Positions 11,017 through 22,920 are shown, counted from the stretch's first letter. The stretch is DNA of 64,000 nucleotides from Pterois miles (GCA_947000775.1 CAMQGK010000297.1:1439001-1503000); one strand, 5' to 3'. Program-made: numbers and translations. The notes: generated from the sequence alone by a model not told the origin.

Positions 11017-11653
11017 GGGCTGTCAAATCGATTAAAATATTTAACCACGATTAATCGCATGATTGTCTATGATCAGTTGCAAATACATCACATTATTTAT
11101 CTGTTCAAAATATACCTTAAAAGGGAGATTTTTGTATTTAACAAGACAAAACAATGACAGTTATTGTCCAGAAACCCTCACAGGTTCTGACTTTAGCATA
11201 AAAATATGCTCAAATCATAACATGGTAAACTGCAGCCCAACAGGCAACAACAGCTGTCAGTTTGTCAGTGCGCTGACTTGACGATGACTTGATCCAAACT
11301 GACTGTGATTATCATAAAGTGGGCATGTCTGTAAAGGGGAGACTTGTGGGGATCCAGAGAACCCATTTACATTCACACATCTGGAGGTCAGAGGTCAAGG
11401 GACCCCTTTGAAAATAACCATGACAGTTTTTCCTCACCAACAATGCAATGCAAGTTTGGAGCGTTATTTAGCCTCCTTATTGATGCGCTCCTATGAGCTA
11501 CTGTAGGTTTTCTAGTCTCAGATGATGCCAGTATCTTCACTCTAGCTTTAAACCTGAGCCCACTACAACCTCCAAAATATCTATTGCAATAATGCGTTAA
11601 AGAAATTTGTGGCGCTCAAATAGATTTGGATTAACAGGTTAATTCTGACAGCC
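11017..11653 (+). mobile_element. Family A: complete nonautonomous DNA-transposon-like element
   Basis: About 637 bp bounded by GGGCTGTCA at the left and TGACAGCC at the right, an inverted terminal repeat. Both ends continue into ATTAA-rich subterminal sequence (ATCGATTAAA; GGTTAATTC). There is no transposase frame, so it would depend on a partner. Other copies lie at 8014, 20749, 48205, 55490 and 62876. No convincing target-site duplication was seen, so the superfamily is open (hAT-like is a guess). AGGTCA-G-AGGTCA occurs at 11395-11407. Confidence 0.75.
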
Positions 11654-12770
11654 GTATGATAACATGAGGATTTGACCACTACTCGTCCCATGTGCCAGTG
11701 ACAGCTCATGTGATATGAATGTTGAATGAAACTCTTGTGACTCTTGCTTCCCTTCTACAGGCCCACATTTGAACTTTTGAACTTCCGGTCTTGAGTTCAC
11801 TTCTCTAACTCAATTCCTTCGTCTACTCACTGTGTTTAAATTGTGACTTTTGCCAGAGACAGAGGAGTAAGGGAGTTTTAGGGAAATGTAAACACACACC
11901 TGCATCATAAATCTCACTGCTCCAACCGTAAAGACAGAAACTCTGCTTTCTCTACTGTTAACATACTGTTGTCAGTTTTCACAACTTCCATTTAAGCTCA
12001 CAGGAGTCTTCCTTTGCTGTTTTCGTGACTGAGAGGAAATGCCAGTCTGCCTCTGACAAGATACCCATCACAACACTGTGTTTTGTGGTTGTGTCTGCAG
12101 GCACCTTGTGTTCACAAGCTATAACTGCTGTATTTTTAATGAGCAATAATGTCAAGGAAGCAGGAGGCGTTGCTGAAAGAGAAGCACAATGAGCAAACAT
12201 CCTGCTGCTGGTGATGTGTTACTGTTTAAGTGAGCAGCACAATTATTGCAAGTTTATTACATTTAAACTGAAACTGTATTCTGTGACAGATTTTAGGAGA
12301 ATAATTTTCTTTGCTTAATGTAGATTATGATGTACTGACAGACCTCATCGGTTAAAAATGAGTCGTCTGTTAAGCTTTCTATCACATAATGCAATCATAC
12401 AATTAAACCATTCTCCCCAAAACACCACTGCAGGGCCACTAGCAGCCATTACAGACATAATATAGGAAAATATTGAAACAAGTAACAGAATTTAGTGAGA
12501 GCAGCAGCCCACTATGTAAATACACAAAACTGACAATGACAATTCCCCACTCTAAAGCAGAAATCACTGAGACTTCAATTACAGCTAATTAGGTGTCTCG
12601 ACAGCTGTTTTTACTCATTTTATTTAAGGCTTTAAACATTTTTGATTGGTAAATGTGCAATTAAGGCTGCTGAGATATGCTTGGCTGATGGTGGCAATTC
12701 AAAAGTAACTGCTGTGAAAATATTAAGGAAATGTTTACTACTGCTATAACAGATGGCAAAAAGTGTTAAC
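11654..12770. other. Intergenic sequence, nothing recognised
   Basis: Mixed-composition sequence without repeat matches elsewhere in the window and without coding support. The short frame at 11979-12200 on the minus strand looks like chance. Confidence 0.3.
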
Positions 12771-13633
12771 TTAAAGGAACAGTGTGTAACATTTAGGGGG
12801 ATCTGCTGGCCGAAATGAAATATAAGATTAAAAAAATTGATTTCTTTTGTGTATAATCAACTGAAAATAACTCCCAACCCCTTCAAATACCGGTAAGTGC
12901 CGCTCGGGCCGACACATGGAGGCACCCTTTAGCGTCAGTATGTGACCAACCGGGCTTTCAACCGACTCCAACATAAACACAACTGCTGTGTTATTCGACG
13001 GTCAGAGCAAGTGTCGTAGTATTAATAGCACAACAGAGAGTCCACTAACGTTGGGCGGTTGGGGTGGTGGATGGGTCAAAACAAATACAACACTTTCAAC
13101 CTGGAGACGGCTGTTCGTGTGAAACTAAAAGTAATGTTGACTTGTTTTGTCAAGTGAGTCATTAGTCATGTGACTCATCGGTATTGTCAGTCCTGTGAGT
13201 CACTAGTCAGTGAAGTTGACGTCAACCACGACTGCTTTCTAAACCTAACTTCCTGTGAAAACAGATTTTTATTTTTGAAAGGGCACTATGCATGTAATAA
13301 GCATATATTGACATGCCGTCCCTGGTCAGTCCAAAAGCAACGCAAGAGGGGTACCTCATGCGTCAGTCTCCTAATGCGTGGTATTTGATGAGTTGGAGTG
13401 AAAAAGTGTTGTTTTCTTTTGCTTTGAATGAACCGTTTACATCTACAGCCACCATGTATCCACAGTAGCCCAGGATGGACGAACCAAACACTGGCTCTAG
13501 AGAGAGCCTTTCAGGGTTTTGCGTTTGCCACCATCGTTCTCCTACACGTTTGGCATATGTGAAAAATCTGAGTTGGTTGCAATTTGTAACCTCCCCGCTC
13601 CATGTTGCCACATCCTACACACTGCACCTTTAA
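12771..13633 (+). mobile_element. Family C: DNA-transposon-like element, about 860 bp
   Basis: Left end TTAAAGGAACAGTGTGTAAC; right end ACACTGCACCTTTAA, whose reverse complement begins TTAAAGGTGCAGTGTGTAGG. This gives a clear terminal inverted repeat of about 20 bp. Internal phrases (CACAGTAGCCCAGGATGGAC, AACCAAACACTGG) recur in the copy at 34163 and, inverted, in 57704. No transposase is encoded. The middle part holds a cluster of AP-1 and CRE motifs and may itself be an insertion. Confidence 0.75.
13155..13224. promoter_or_regulatory. Cluster of three AP-1 sites and one CRE
   Basis: TGAGTCA at 13155-13161, TGACTCA at 13171-13177, TGAGTCA at 13196-13202 and the palindromic CRE TGACGTCA at 13217-13224. 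These are exact consensus sites for Fos/Jun and CREB/ATF dimers. That they act is inference; they lie inside a repeat with no gene nearby. Confidence 0.45.
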
Positions 13634-15420
13634 CGGTAACAATCAACAAATTATGTACTTTGCAATGTAACTGACACAAAAGGAGACTCTATTATTGTAT
13701 AGACTCACTTTGTCAAATGTCTAGCTCAAAGTATAATGACCAAACTGAAAACATATCTCCCTGAGACAATGGTTTTATGTAATGTCTCACCTTCACTGCC
13801 TTCTTTGTGCACAGCTATATTAGTGTCCCTTACTATTATTCTATATAAAAGCAATAGCAGCAACATAGTGAAGAGTAGAAAACAGTGAGAAACAAAGCTG
13901 TGTATGTTTAAACCAGTGAAAATTACCAGGCTGTCGTGTCACCTCTGTGTATTATTAGGCTTGTAGTCCATCCTGTATAATTAGCTCAGCAGGCTAAAGA
14001 AAAAGAACTGATGGGAACCAGAATCTCGGATCCCATCTGGTGCAGATTTATTTTAATGATCGTATGAGATAAGGAGACATTATTATGAATCTTCCTATCC
14101 ATCCTATATTTCAGATTATGCTGTGAATCAGCAAAACCGGTCTGTAGGTCATGTTGGCTTCAAAAGATGGGACAGGTGATTTAAAAAGACCCCACGGAGC
14201 TTTAAATTCAGACAGCTGTAACTCTTGAAAGCCACAACTCTCAGCTTTCATCTGAAACTTATGAAGTATCTCTTGCACTTTGCTCAATAATGCATCACAC
14301 TTCAACTTCCTTTTCTTCAGTGTTTCGAGCCGCTTTAAAGAAAGCCTTTGCTTTTCAGCATCTGGTATTTGACTCACCAATTTTCTTGAAAGTAGTCACA
14401 TTTCTAAAAATACTGGAATCAGCCTATAAAATACAGAACAACAACATTGCTAAAAATGCAAATTCCCTCACTGCTGTTGCCCAACTGCAGCTCTGGGTTT
14501 TTGCTTTGCCTTACTTATAAATCCTGCATGATTTCAGCTACTTTAATGACCCTATGAAGAAAATCCCTGTTGTAGCTTTTGAATTTATGAATAAATGGGC
14601 ATGAAAAAAATAGAGCATTCAACTCAGATCCACTGTTTTCATCCAGCAACATTAATTGCCTTTTCATTTACATAACCAAGAGCCCCTCTAAACCTTCTCT
14701 GTCTATGCTGCTTGTTTCTTTCCCTGCCTCACACATCCAGAACAAGCAGAGCTACAGTATCATCTCCTTTTAATTCATTAACAAGGACACAAGAAAGCAG
14801 TGATTCCAGAAACATGTATTCAAATCCCCCAGCGGTTCAGTGGCCCGTGTGTTTGGCAGCGCTCCTCCGGCCTTCGCCAAGATGCAGACGAAGAACCGGG
14901 TGTGAGCCAGGCTTTGAAAACAGCCGATCAAAGACTTCCATGTTTCTGATAAAAGCATAAAAAATTCTAGTTCGTTCCCACGGGTTGAGTTGTTTAAACT
15001 GATCCCAGTGAGACCTGCAAAGGTTCGCTGAGACTGAGGAACATGGGAGTCCTGCAAAGATCTCCATGTGTCAGAGCTGCTTGCAGTTTGCATATTTATA
15101 GACTTCTGAGTCATGTCGGCTAATGCTGTGTCGATTTATGTATTTATGCAAAAACACAGCGATGCAACTTTATCCAAGTTTTCCCTGTTTCTGATACATA
15201 GATGTGATTACACCCATAAAACCAGCTTTCTATTAAACATTATGCCTTTCAGCAGATGAGAGAGTATTTTTAAGTGTATTTTACTGCTGTCTGCGTGGGG
15301 TTTATTACATGTCATGTCATCTTCAGCCCTCTGGTGTAAAATAATATACAGTGTAAAATAATAATGATATAATGCCTTTCTCAGCCTCATGGGGGTGCTA
15401 TAGATGAACATTTTGAGCTT
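13634..15420. other. Intergenic sequence with two protein-like minus-strand frames
   Basis: Mostly unique. The minus-strand frame 14111-14380 contains a Lys/Leu/Glu-rich stretch with heptad-like spacing (LSLKRLETLKKRKLKCDALL). The minus frame 14837-15067 contains QLNPWERTRIFYAFIRNMEV. Neither matches a protein I recognise, and neither has a supporting gene model. A TATA-like CTATAAATA on the minus strand lies at 15093-15101. Confidence 0.3.
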
Positions 15421-15541
15421 GAACACACAGGCAACCTGTCCAGGGTGAACCTTCGCCCAATGCCAGCTGGGATCAGCTCCAGCCCCCCGCGACCCCTCAC
15501 CAGATAAGCGGTTGAAGATGGATGAATGGATGAATGGATGG
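15421..15541 (+). repeat. SINE-2 3' fragment
   Basis: CCTGTCCAGGGTGAACC, CGCCCAATGCCAGCTGGGAT, GCGACCCCTC and GATAAGCGGTTGAAGATGGA followed by GAATGGATG repeats match the tail half of the SINE-2 copy at 22591-22920. The tRNA-like head is absent, as expected for 5' truncation. Confidence 0.8.
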
Positions 15542-15654
15542 AGCTTGAACACAACATCACTGATGGCACCAGTACAGGAAGTAAGCGTGGAGCGTTTCAG
15601 ACAGAGGGTAAATACAGGCGTATTCAGAGAGACAGTATCAGGAAATTAAGGGTT

Positions 15655-15742
15655 TTTGAACATTACAGCACGTAAACGTGTTCTAGTAGAAATATGAAAT
15701 ACAAGTATGAACCTGAAAATGAGCATGATATGGGACCTTTAA
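15655..15742 (+). repeat. Family B 3'-terminal fragment
   Basis: TTTTGAACATTACAGCACG, GTGTTCTAGTAGAAATA, CCTGAAAATGAGCATGATA and the terminal GGGACCTTTAA match the last 90 bp of family B. Confidence 0.75.
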
Positions 15743-16344
15743 GATTACTTGATCTTAAAACTAGACAAAGTACGAAAGCAAGCTTTTTGATGTGACTCCC
15801 CTCTTTCCCTATTTTAAAAACCGAGTTCAATAAAGTTACTGAATGTAGGATATGCTCAGTAAGCAGCACAAGTTAATGGTAATCAAAATTTAATATTTTA
15901 TTTATTTTAATAATATTTCATATTAATGCCTTGAGCGGTCTCATCTTTTATTTCTTTATTTTTTTCAAAATCCAGGTTCCCATAGTGACAGTACCATGCA
16001 GGGGGTCCTCCACCACATCCCTCTTGGCTCTACTGCTGTGCAACAGGAGAATTAGGACATGAATGACTCCCAGTTAGCTGCTGGTGACCCTTTAACTGGA
16101 ACCACAAAGGTTCCACAAAAAAGGCTTTTAGGCATCGTGTGACTCAAAATTACAGAGTGAAGTATCGATGGTGTTAATGAAGCTGACGGGACAAGTCTTT
16201 CTGTATTTGTAGAGTGAAATGTGACTGATTGATGAGTATACCATTGTTTACACACCGTATGTGACATGACAACACATTTACGTTCAGGATTTAGTGTGAG
16301 ATGATACTGTCCTGCATGCATGGATATTTCTGCTTTTGACTGAA
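15743..16344. other. Intergenic sequence
   Basis: AT-rich to 15970, then mixed. No repeat or coding feature that I can name. Confidence 0.3.
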
Positions 16345-17340
16345 ATGTCTCAGCAACTATGGGATGGATTTTGGACCAACCGACTTTTCATCTACCACCA
16401 TCATCAAGTCAAAATTTTGATTTGTCCAATACGTAACACTATGAACAAATACATGTAAAATCCAGTGACATTCCCATCAGCCTCAGCTGCAGTTTGTCCT
16501 CTGTGCTAACTAACATGCTCAACATGACAAACATAATGGCCCAGATCCAGTCTGGACCCTACAACCTCCTACTCTGTGAAGGCCTGAACTTGTCACCCCC
16601 TTAAGGTGAAGGGTATAAATACAGCAGCATCGGGACCAACATCCCTCACTCACTCACTCAAAAAAAAAAAAAAAAAATGAAGAAAAAAAAATGATTTATT
16701 GATCTCTGGGAGGGAAATTGGGTTTAGTCATATATAAATAATAAATCTAAATAAGAAATATGTCAATTATGTATACTACAATTGTGCAAATAATAATGCT
16801 GAAAATGCAAGAATAGCATAAATAAATAAAAATATATCAGCTTAAATGTATAGTAAGTTAATGCCAGAATAAACCAGAGTATTGCACAGTTTATTATGGG
16901 AGTATATCTACTGATAGGGATAAACAAATACAGGTTATATATCGTATATGTTGTTTATAATTATACGGCACCTTGCAATCAAGACATATTTGACCCTTAA
17001 TACAACATAACATTTATGTTGTTAACATCAGTATAACAATATTAAATGTAATTTTATTGTATTTGTAATTTTTTTTTGTTTGTACTGGTAATCACATGGA
17101 AATCATAGTTTTGTTTAGAGCATGTTTCGTGCACGTCATCAGTAAAGGGAGCTGGTTTGGGAAGGCACTTAATATGATCGTGTAAACGGAGTGGAAGTGG
17201 GCAGGGGGAGGGTGTAGGAACTGGGCCTATAGCTGCTAAAACATCAGCATGTTAGCATCGTCATTGTGAGCGTGTTGGTTTGCTGAGTCACGGAGCCGTT
17301 AGCGTCTTGTTTGCAGTAATAAGCACAGTTTTTGTGGTGC
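16345..17340 (+). repeat. Family D repeat, apparently split by about 690 bp
   Basis: 16345-16545 has the family D order: ACTATGGGATGGATT, CATCAAGTCAAAATTTTG, CATTCCCATCAGCCTCAGCTGCAGTTTG, CTAACTAACATGC. The expected continuation (AACATCAGCATGTTAGCATC.TCATTGTGAGC) appears only at 17240-17290. The intervening part contains TATA-like GGGTATAAATACAGCAGC (about 16611-16629), a short A-rich tract, and a GGGAGGGAAATTGGG phrase near 16711 resembling SINE/LINE tails. An insertion into family D explains this, but I see no clean ends. Confidence 0.5.
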
Positions 17341-17898
17341 AGGAACCAATTTACTTTTTGGTAAATATCAGACTTATGATAGTGACACTGAATAGTCACT
17401 TTTCTCTTTAAAATTGTTTGCAGTGATTCAAAATTCGCACTTTCTTCTTGTCAACAATGTTTTGTTCTGACACCTTTATCTGTGAATCTGAGAGAACATT
17501 TTCCTTATTGTCATTAAAATTTCCACCTGCCAGATGAAGAGGATATGAACAAATCAAAATGAAAATTATAAAATTAAAGAGTATTATGGAAGAAACTGCA
17601 GCGAGCCGAACAATGCCCCTTAACTGTGACGTTATCTACATACCACAGCCGGTGGTGAGCTGTTGTGAGCTTAAATACAGTATCACTGGAATGAAGCTAA
17701 AATTTAACATTAAAATATTAGTGCAGACATGGTTATATTATGTATATCTGAGGAAAAAGTCACAGTATGGTTCAAGCCTGAGGTTTTCAACTGACCTTTC
17801 AGGGTTCAACAGTAATGTTCTTTGGTCAGAAATCTACTTGCCTGAAGTCATATTTTACTTGCCCCTATGCAGTCTTTATAAAAGTAAATTAATCTTGA
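17341..17898. other. Intergenic sequence
   Basis: No feature recognised. The open frame starting at 17559 has no coding character. Confidence 0.3.
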
Positions 17899-17969
17899 TG
17901 TACTGGAACATAGTCAACTCGGATGTGACGTCATTCCCAGCCCTGACATCCGATTTCAGTCCCAGTACA
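17899..17969. repeat. Nested inverted repeat (possible hairpin) with a CRE-like loop
   Basis: Outer arms TGTACTGG (17899-17906) and CCAGTACA (17962-17969), and inner arms TCGGATGT (17919-17926) and ACATCCGA (17946-17953), share nearly the same centre. The inner loop starts with GACGTCA, so a full TGACGTCA spans 17926-17933. It could be a decayed palindromic transposon or a folded transcript. Confidence 0.55.
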
Positions 17970-18288
17970 TAAAATGTTGAATGCAGTATCAGTCAAAAAT
18001 ATCAGGATGTCCTGCGTCCGGTTGCATTTGGTAGCATCCAAGCCAGCATGCTTTTCTGGCTATTCTGACACACAACCCAGGGGATATATGAGCAAGAGGG
18101 TAAAAGTTCAAGACATAATGGCATGACAAAGAAGTATGTATGCACACAGCATGCATACTATTGGTGATTGTTGAGCCCTACAGTATATCTTCCTTTTTAT
18201 CTTGATATATTTCTAGAAATGACAAATTTGGGTGGAATAAAGTGAACGTTCAGCTCATACACAGCGTGAGACAAAACATTACTGAAAT

Positions 18289-18329
<41 letters not shown>

Positions 18330-18916
18330 AAATACAGAAGCCTCAAATGAACCTCTGGCCTCATTTTAAGAGCTTGTGACAGCAAAGAGACCAGAGTTTA
18401 AAAGAGAGAGATAACACAGCAGTTAGGAATTGAATCATTCAACAATAAAGGGAAGACAGACGAGGAGGTGTCAGGAGGAAAAGTGTTTTATTATATAATG
18501 TAAGTTGAAGGGGTGACAAATCCAATGACACTTTCAAAATGACTGAGTCTCTCTCACAGCTTGGAGATAAAGTGCATAAGTTATTTGCATGTCACTTGTG
18601 GGATTTTGTACTCTTGAACAAATCTGGTGAAGGATAAAACCATCAAGGGGAGCAAAGCAAGTGGAGAGAATATATTTTATTTTCCCCTCCTGTGCCATTT
18701 GCTATTGCTTAACTTGTATCCTTGAGCAAGGCATGTACTCTGCTACTGGTTGTTGGTTCCCAGGTGTAACGCTGTATCAAAGCGATGCAGGGTTTTGATG
18801 AAAAAGTGAAAGTTAGTTCAGGTGAGTCTGGAGTCTCACCCCTGTTATAAATTAAGTTTCTTCACCAAATGATGTATGTCCCTGAAGTCCCGCCCCTTCC
18901 AGTGGACTCCATAGGA
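17970..18916. other. Intergenic sequence with a (GT)n microsatellite
   Basis: Apart from the dinucleotide repeat at 18291-18327, no repeat copy or exon is recognisable. Confidence 0.3.
18291..18327. repeat. (GT)n microsatellite
   Basis: About 18 uninterrupted GT units. Confidence 0.97.
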
Positions 18917-19208
18917 CCTTATCCATCCATCCATCCTCAACTGCTTTTCCCGTTAGGGGTTGTGGGGGGGCTGGAGCCGATCCCAGCTGGCACTGGGCGA
19001 AGGCGGGGTTCACCCTGGACAGGTCACCAGTCCATCGCAGGGCACATAGAGACAGACAACATATAGACAGACAACCATTCACACTCTACGGCAATTTAGA
19101 GTCATCAATTAACCTAAACAGCATGTCTTTGGACTGTGGGAGGAAGCCGGAGTACCCGGAGAAAACCGGAGAACATGCAAACTCCACACAGAAGAGCCCC
19201 AAGCCAGG
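18917..19208 (-). repeat. SINE-2, head-truncated copy
   Basis: Reverse-complement copy starting at the tail (ATCCATCCATCCATC) and running through GGGCGAAGGCGGGGTTCACC, CCAGTCCATCGCAGGGCACA and GGAGGAAGCCGGAGTACCCG to the start of the body. The tRNA-like head present at 43424-43773 is missing. Confidence 0.85.
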
Positions 19209-19339
19209 GTACGGTAACCAGTGGTGATAGACATATAGTTTGATCTGGATTGAACTGTATGAATCACACAAAAGTTTGTCAATTTGAAAATTTTGCAAAT
19301 CTCAGTTTGTCGTCCTGTGTTTTATGAGCCACCCAACCT

Positions 19340-19480
19340 CCTCCCAAACACAATTGCGTGCATTATGGGTTAATTTTGTGCTGATCGTCATGACAAAAAA
19401 AGTGAAGTTTGTGTCTATGTACATGAATCAATACAGTAAATTTTGTGCCATTTCATGAACAGCTGTGCGACTGGACTGGT
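19340..19480 (-). repeat. Interspersed repeat, inverse partner of 9525-9640
   Basis: Shares TTTTGTGCTGATCGTCATGAC and AAATTTTGTGCCATTTCATG phrases, inverted, with 9525-9640. Family unknown. Confidence 0.5.
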
Positions 19481-20443
19481 ACATCCCAGTACGAAACACA
19501 CAGACATCGTAGCTTCAGGGAGAGACGTCACTTACACAACTTTTGGATGTGTAGTCTCTCTTTATTAACTGAAATCCATCAGAGGTTAACAGTTTCTTTC
19601 CTCCATTTATTATTGAGCTTTGTGAAAAAGTGTCCCTTTCATTCTTCAGTATCCAGGACCACTCACTTGTTCATTTACTGTGACAGAGACATACCAATTA
19701 TCTGAATGTGTTCGACATTTACAGTGTTTTCTGAAAGCGCGGCTAATTAGCTGAATGACATGAATTATTGGAGGGTGGATATCTGCCGTTGGGGAATTTG
19801 TCTCAACGTGACGCGAGTCGGAAATATAATAAGCCTGCAGTATTTCCTGCAAACATTATCAGAGGCAACAGTTCCTTGAAAGTAAAAGCCATGTTTATAA
19901 AACCTCCATTTTGTGTTTTTGTTGTAATTTTGTTCTTTGCTGCTGCTGCAACCCAATTTCCTCACTGATATCATTAAAGTTTCATCTAACATTATTGCTT
20001 AGAATTGAAGACCCACACAGCCATGAGTGGGGCTGATGATAGCAAATGATTTTTATGATTTAAAAAAAAATAAATGAATAAAATTGACAGGTTTTGGGAA
20101 AATATGAGTAGACAATTATGTGAAATTGCGTTCCTGAGTAAGCACCCCTGCTGCTGGAAGGCATTTTGCTTTACGGGCTGATATTCTCCATATTGCAGAC
20201 ACAAGGTTTGGACCCAGCAGCAGTCATAACTCTGCACGCCTGCACGGTAACATTATGTGTGAGCGTGCTGGAGTGTTTCCTCAGGTGTTTGGGAGAGTCA
20301 GGTTTGGTAAGTGGATCTCACACCTCACCGCTCAGAGCTCTGTATATGGGGGAGAAACGCCAGGGCTGCACAGTAGAGGCCGGGGGATGGACATAATCTA
20401 ATCACTACTAACACACACACATCTCCAAACACTCTCTGGCTAT

Positions 20444-20445
<2 letters not shown>
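19481..20445. other. Intergenic sequence
   Basis: Unique-looking AT-rich sequence; no supported feature. Confidence 0.3.

Positions 20446-20521
<76 letters not shown>
20446..20521. repeat. (CA)n microsatellite
   Basis: About 38 CA units. It produces artificial open frames coding for Cys-Val repeats on the minus strand. Confidence 0.98.
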
Positions 20522-20523
<2 letters not shown>

Positions 20524-20748
20524 AGAAAAATATTGAATACTGAACATAATGATAGGCTGAGTGTTGGAGAAGAACATATGGAGGTAGGTGTGCGTCGTAT
20601 TTCACAACATACAGATACTGTATCTAAGAAGAAAATGAATTTAGTAGAGGTTAAAGACACCTATTAGTATAATATATGAAGTAAAGTAGTAAAGTAGCTG
20701 ATAAAAAGCTAATTTTCTGATATTAAATGTACTTAAGTACTGAAAATA

Positions 20749-21296
20749 GGGCTGTCAGAGTTAACATGATAACAATGTGTTCACACAAATTTATTCTAAA
20801 GCCACTTATTTCTCTGACACATTCACACAACTTGCAACGTTTAGGTTGCTGCAGGCTTTAAAGCTAGAGAAGATAGGCAGCATGTGAAACCAGAAAACCT
20901 AAGGAAACCATTGGTACCAACCATGTTATACCAGGCTAAATAATGCTCCTAATAACACTGGTGAGGAAAACACACTGACAGCTGTTGTTGCCTGTTGGGC
21001 TGCAGTTTGTCATGTTGTGATTTGAGCACATTTTTATGTGCATGTAAATGCAGTACCTGTGAGGGTTTCTGAACAATATTTGTTGTTGTTTTGTGTTGTT
21101 AATTGATTTTCAATAAGAAATATATACATACATTTGCATAAAGCAGCATATTTACCTACTCATGTTGATATCTGTATTAAAGACTTAACAAATCTCCCTT
21201 TAAGATACTGTACATTTGGAACAGATAAAAAAATGCATGATTAATTGCGATAAACTACGGACAGTCACAATTAAATATTTGAATTTACTGACAGCT
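20749..21296 (-). mobile_element. Family A element, reverse orientation
   Basis: Ends GGCTGTCAGAGTTAA (left) and TTACTGACAGC (right) give the same terminal inverted repeat as 11017-11653. The interior contains CCTGTGAGGGTTTCTGAAC, the complement of the family phrase. Part of the family interior, including the DR1 motif, is missing, giving a shorter copy of about 548 bp. Confidence 0.72.
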
Positions 21297-22577
21297 CTCA
21301 CTAAAAGTCAAAACACAAGTAACTGCTGTTTATAAAAAAGCAAGTCAGACAGAATTTTGAGATTTATTCCTCTTAACATGTACACCACCTTTGAAAAGGA
21401 GGCAACACAACAGTTAAAGAAAAATAAGGTCTTCACAACTTAAAGGATTTAAAGAACAAAATCCATTGTTTTCTTCCCTCATAGTCGCTAGTCGCTTGTA
21501 GTGTGATCTGACTTGCAGCCTCCCTGGACTTTTTATGCACTGGCCCATTGTGTGACTGATGTAACTCGCAAGCTATGACCACTGATTCACCAAACCCGCT
21601 TGCTTGCAACAGTAACAAGTAATGAAGATACTAAGGGTGAATGTAAAAGTGTAAAATATAAAATTCTGAGTAAAAGTTGACAGAAATATAAAAACTGCTG
21701 TATAAAAGGTACAAATACTCACAAAAACCTACTTAAGTATTGTAGCAATGTACACCACTGGGTTTTGGTGAGATCGTAAAAAAAACAAAAGCAAAACAAA
21801 ACAAAACAATGCAAGCAAACTCATGAAAACTTTCCAAAAAGAACAAAAGCTTTCAGTCAACAAACAAAGACAACGACTTGGCCCAGACTGTTGGACAAAC
21901 AGGTCTGCACCTGAACTGAGTAATGAAAAATCCTGAGCAGCTTCTGCCGCTGGCTTTCTAACAGGCAGGTCCTCCTACAGTTAAGACAGTAAAACAACAC
22001 AACATATTCTAAAGCATTATTCTTATTGTGGTAACACAGAAACACTAACAATATAAGTTGTTTAAGGTGCTTAAAAAGACCATTCCCTGATACAATGAAA
22101 ACCTTCACCTAGCATGGATTGGAGCTCCTTAAACATTTTGGTTACTGGAAGTCAAATAACTAGTGATGGCGTGATGAAACTGTGAGCAAGTTGGCTCACT
22201 AAAGGTTCATTTCACAAGGCTTCATCTGGATTTATGTGTGCATGAAACCACCTACTGGTCAAAGAGTGTAAAACAGGCAGATACTGTATTTTCTAGATAT
22301 GTGGCAGTGATTTAGCCGGGCAGAGTAGACAGTAAATGTGCCTGTGTAACTATAGGAAAATGATGACAATATTTATTTTTATTCAGGAATAATAAGGTCA
22401 GTTGTATTTCGGCTTCAGGTGTCTTCAGCAACATTTGTCTAAAACAATACAAGCCCTGATACGCGCTTCGCAGAAAACTTCCTGAATTACTTGACACACT
22501 CTGAAGCCCCAGCACAGCGTGTAACATCACCAGAAATAACCAATAAATGAATTAAGTCATTAAGTCATTTCTGACTT
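21297..22577. other. Intergenic sequence with a family J fragment
   Basis: 21640-21770 contains TAAAAGTGTAAAATATAAAATTC..CCTACTTAAGTATTGTAGCAATGTACACCACTG, the style of the ACTTAAGTAC-rich family J repeat. The rest is unassigned. Confidence 0.4.
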
Positions 22578-22590
22578 GATTGGAAATGAC

Positions 22591-22920
22591 ATGCTGCACG
22601 GTGGTGTAGTGGTTAGCACTCTCGCCTCACAGCAAGAGGGTCGCAGGTTTGATTCCAGCTTAGGACTGGTGCGTGTGTTTTCTCCAGGTACTCCGGCTTC
22701 CTCCCACAGTCCAAAGACATGCAGTTTAGGTTAATTCATCACTCTAAATTGCCCGTAGGTGTGGATGTGAGTGTGAATGGTTGTCTGTCTCTATGTGCCC
22801 TGCGATGGACTGGCGACGTGTCCAGGGTGAACCCCGCCTTCGCCCAATGCCAGCTGGGATGATCGGCTCCAGCCACCCCCCCCCCCCCGCGACCCCTAAC
22901 GGGATAAGCGGTTGACGATG
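22591..22920 (+). mobile_element. SINE-2, full-length copy with perfect target-site duplication
   Basis: The tRNA-like head has an A box TGGTGTAGTGG (22602-22612) and a B box GGTTTGATTCC (22646-22656), the two internal RNA polymerase III promoter boxes. The body has CGGCTTCCTCCCACAGTCC, and the tail GCGACCCCTAACGGGATAAG is followed by CGGTTGACGATG. A perfect 13-bp duplication (GATTGGAAATGAC) lies at 22578-22590 and 22921-22933, which fixes both ends. A C-run of about 14 interrupts the tail. Confidence 0.93.

Noticed and set aside
11009..11661. 8-bp target-site duplication for family A
   Set aside because: The bases flanking the inverted ends do not match at any of the copies examined.
20325..20660. 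Open frames coding Cys-Val repeats
   Set aside because: Translation of the (CA)n microsatellite.
22600..22660. Possible tRNA gene (A and B boxes)
   Set aside because: The boxes belong to the head of a SINE with a long non-tRNA body and a target-site duplication; there is no acceptor-stem pairing. The same applies to the SINE heads at 31930, 60600, 61880, 28420 and 43760.
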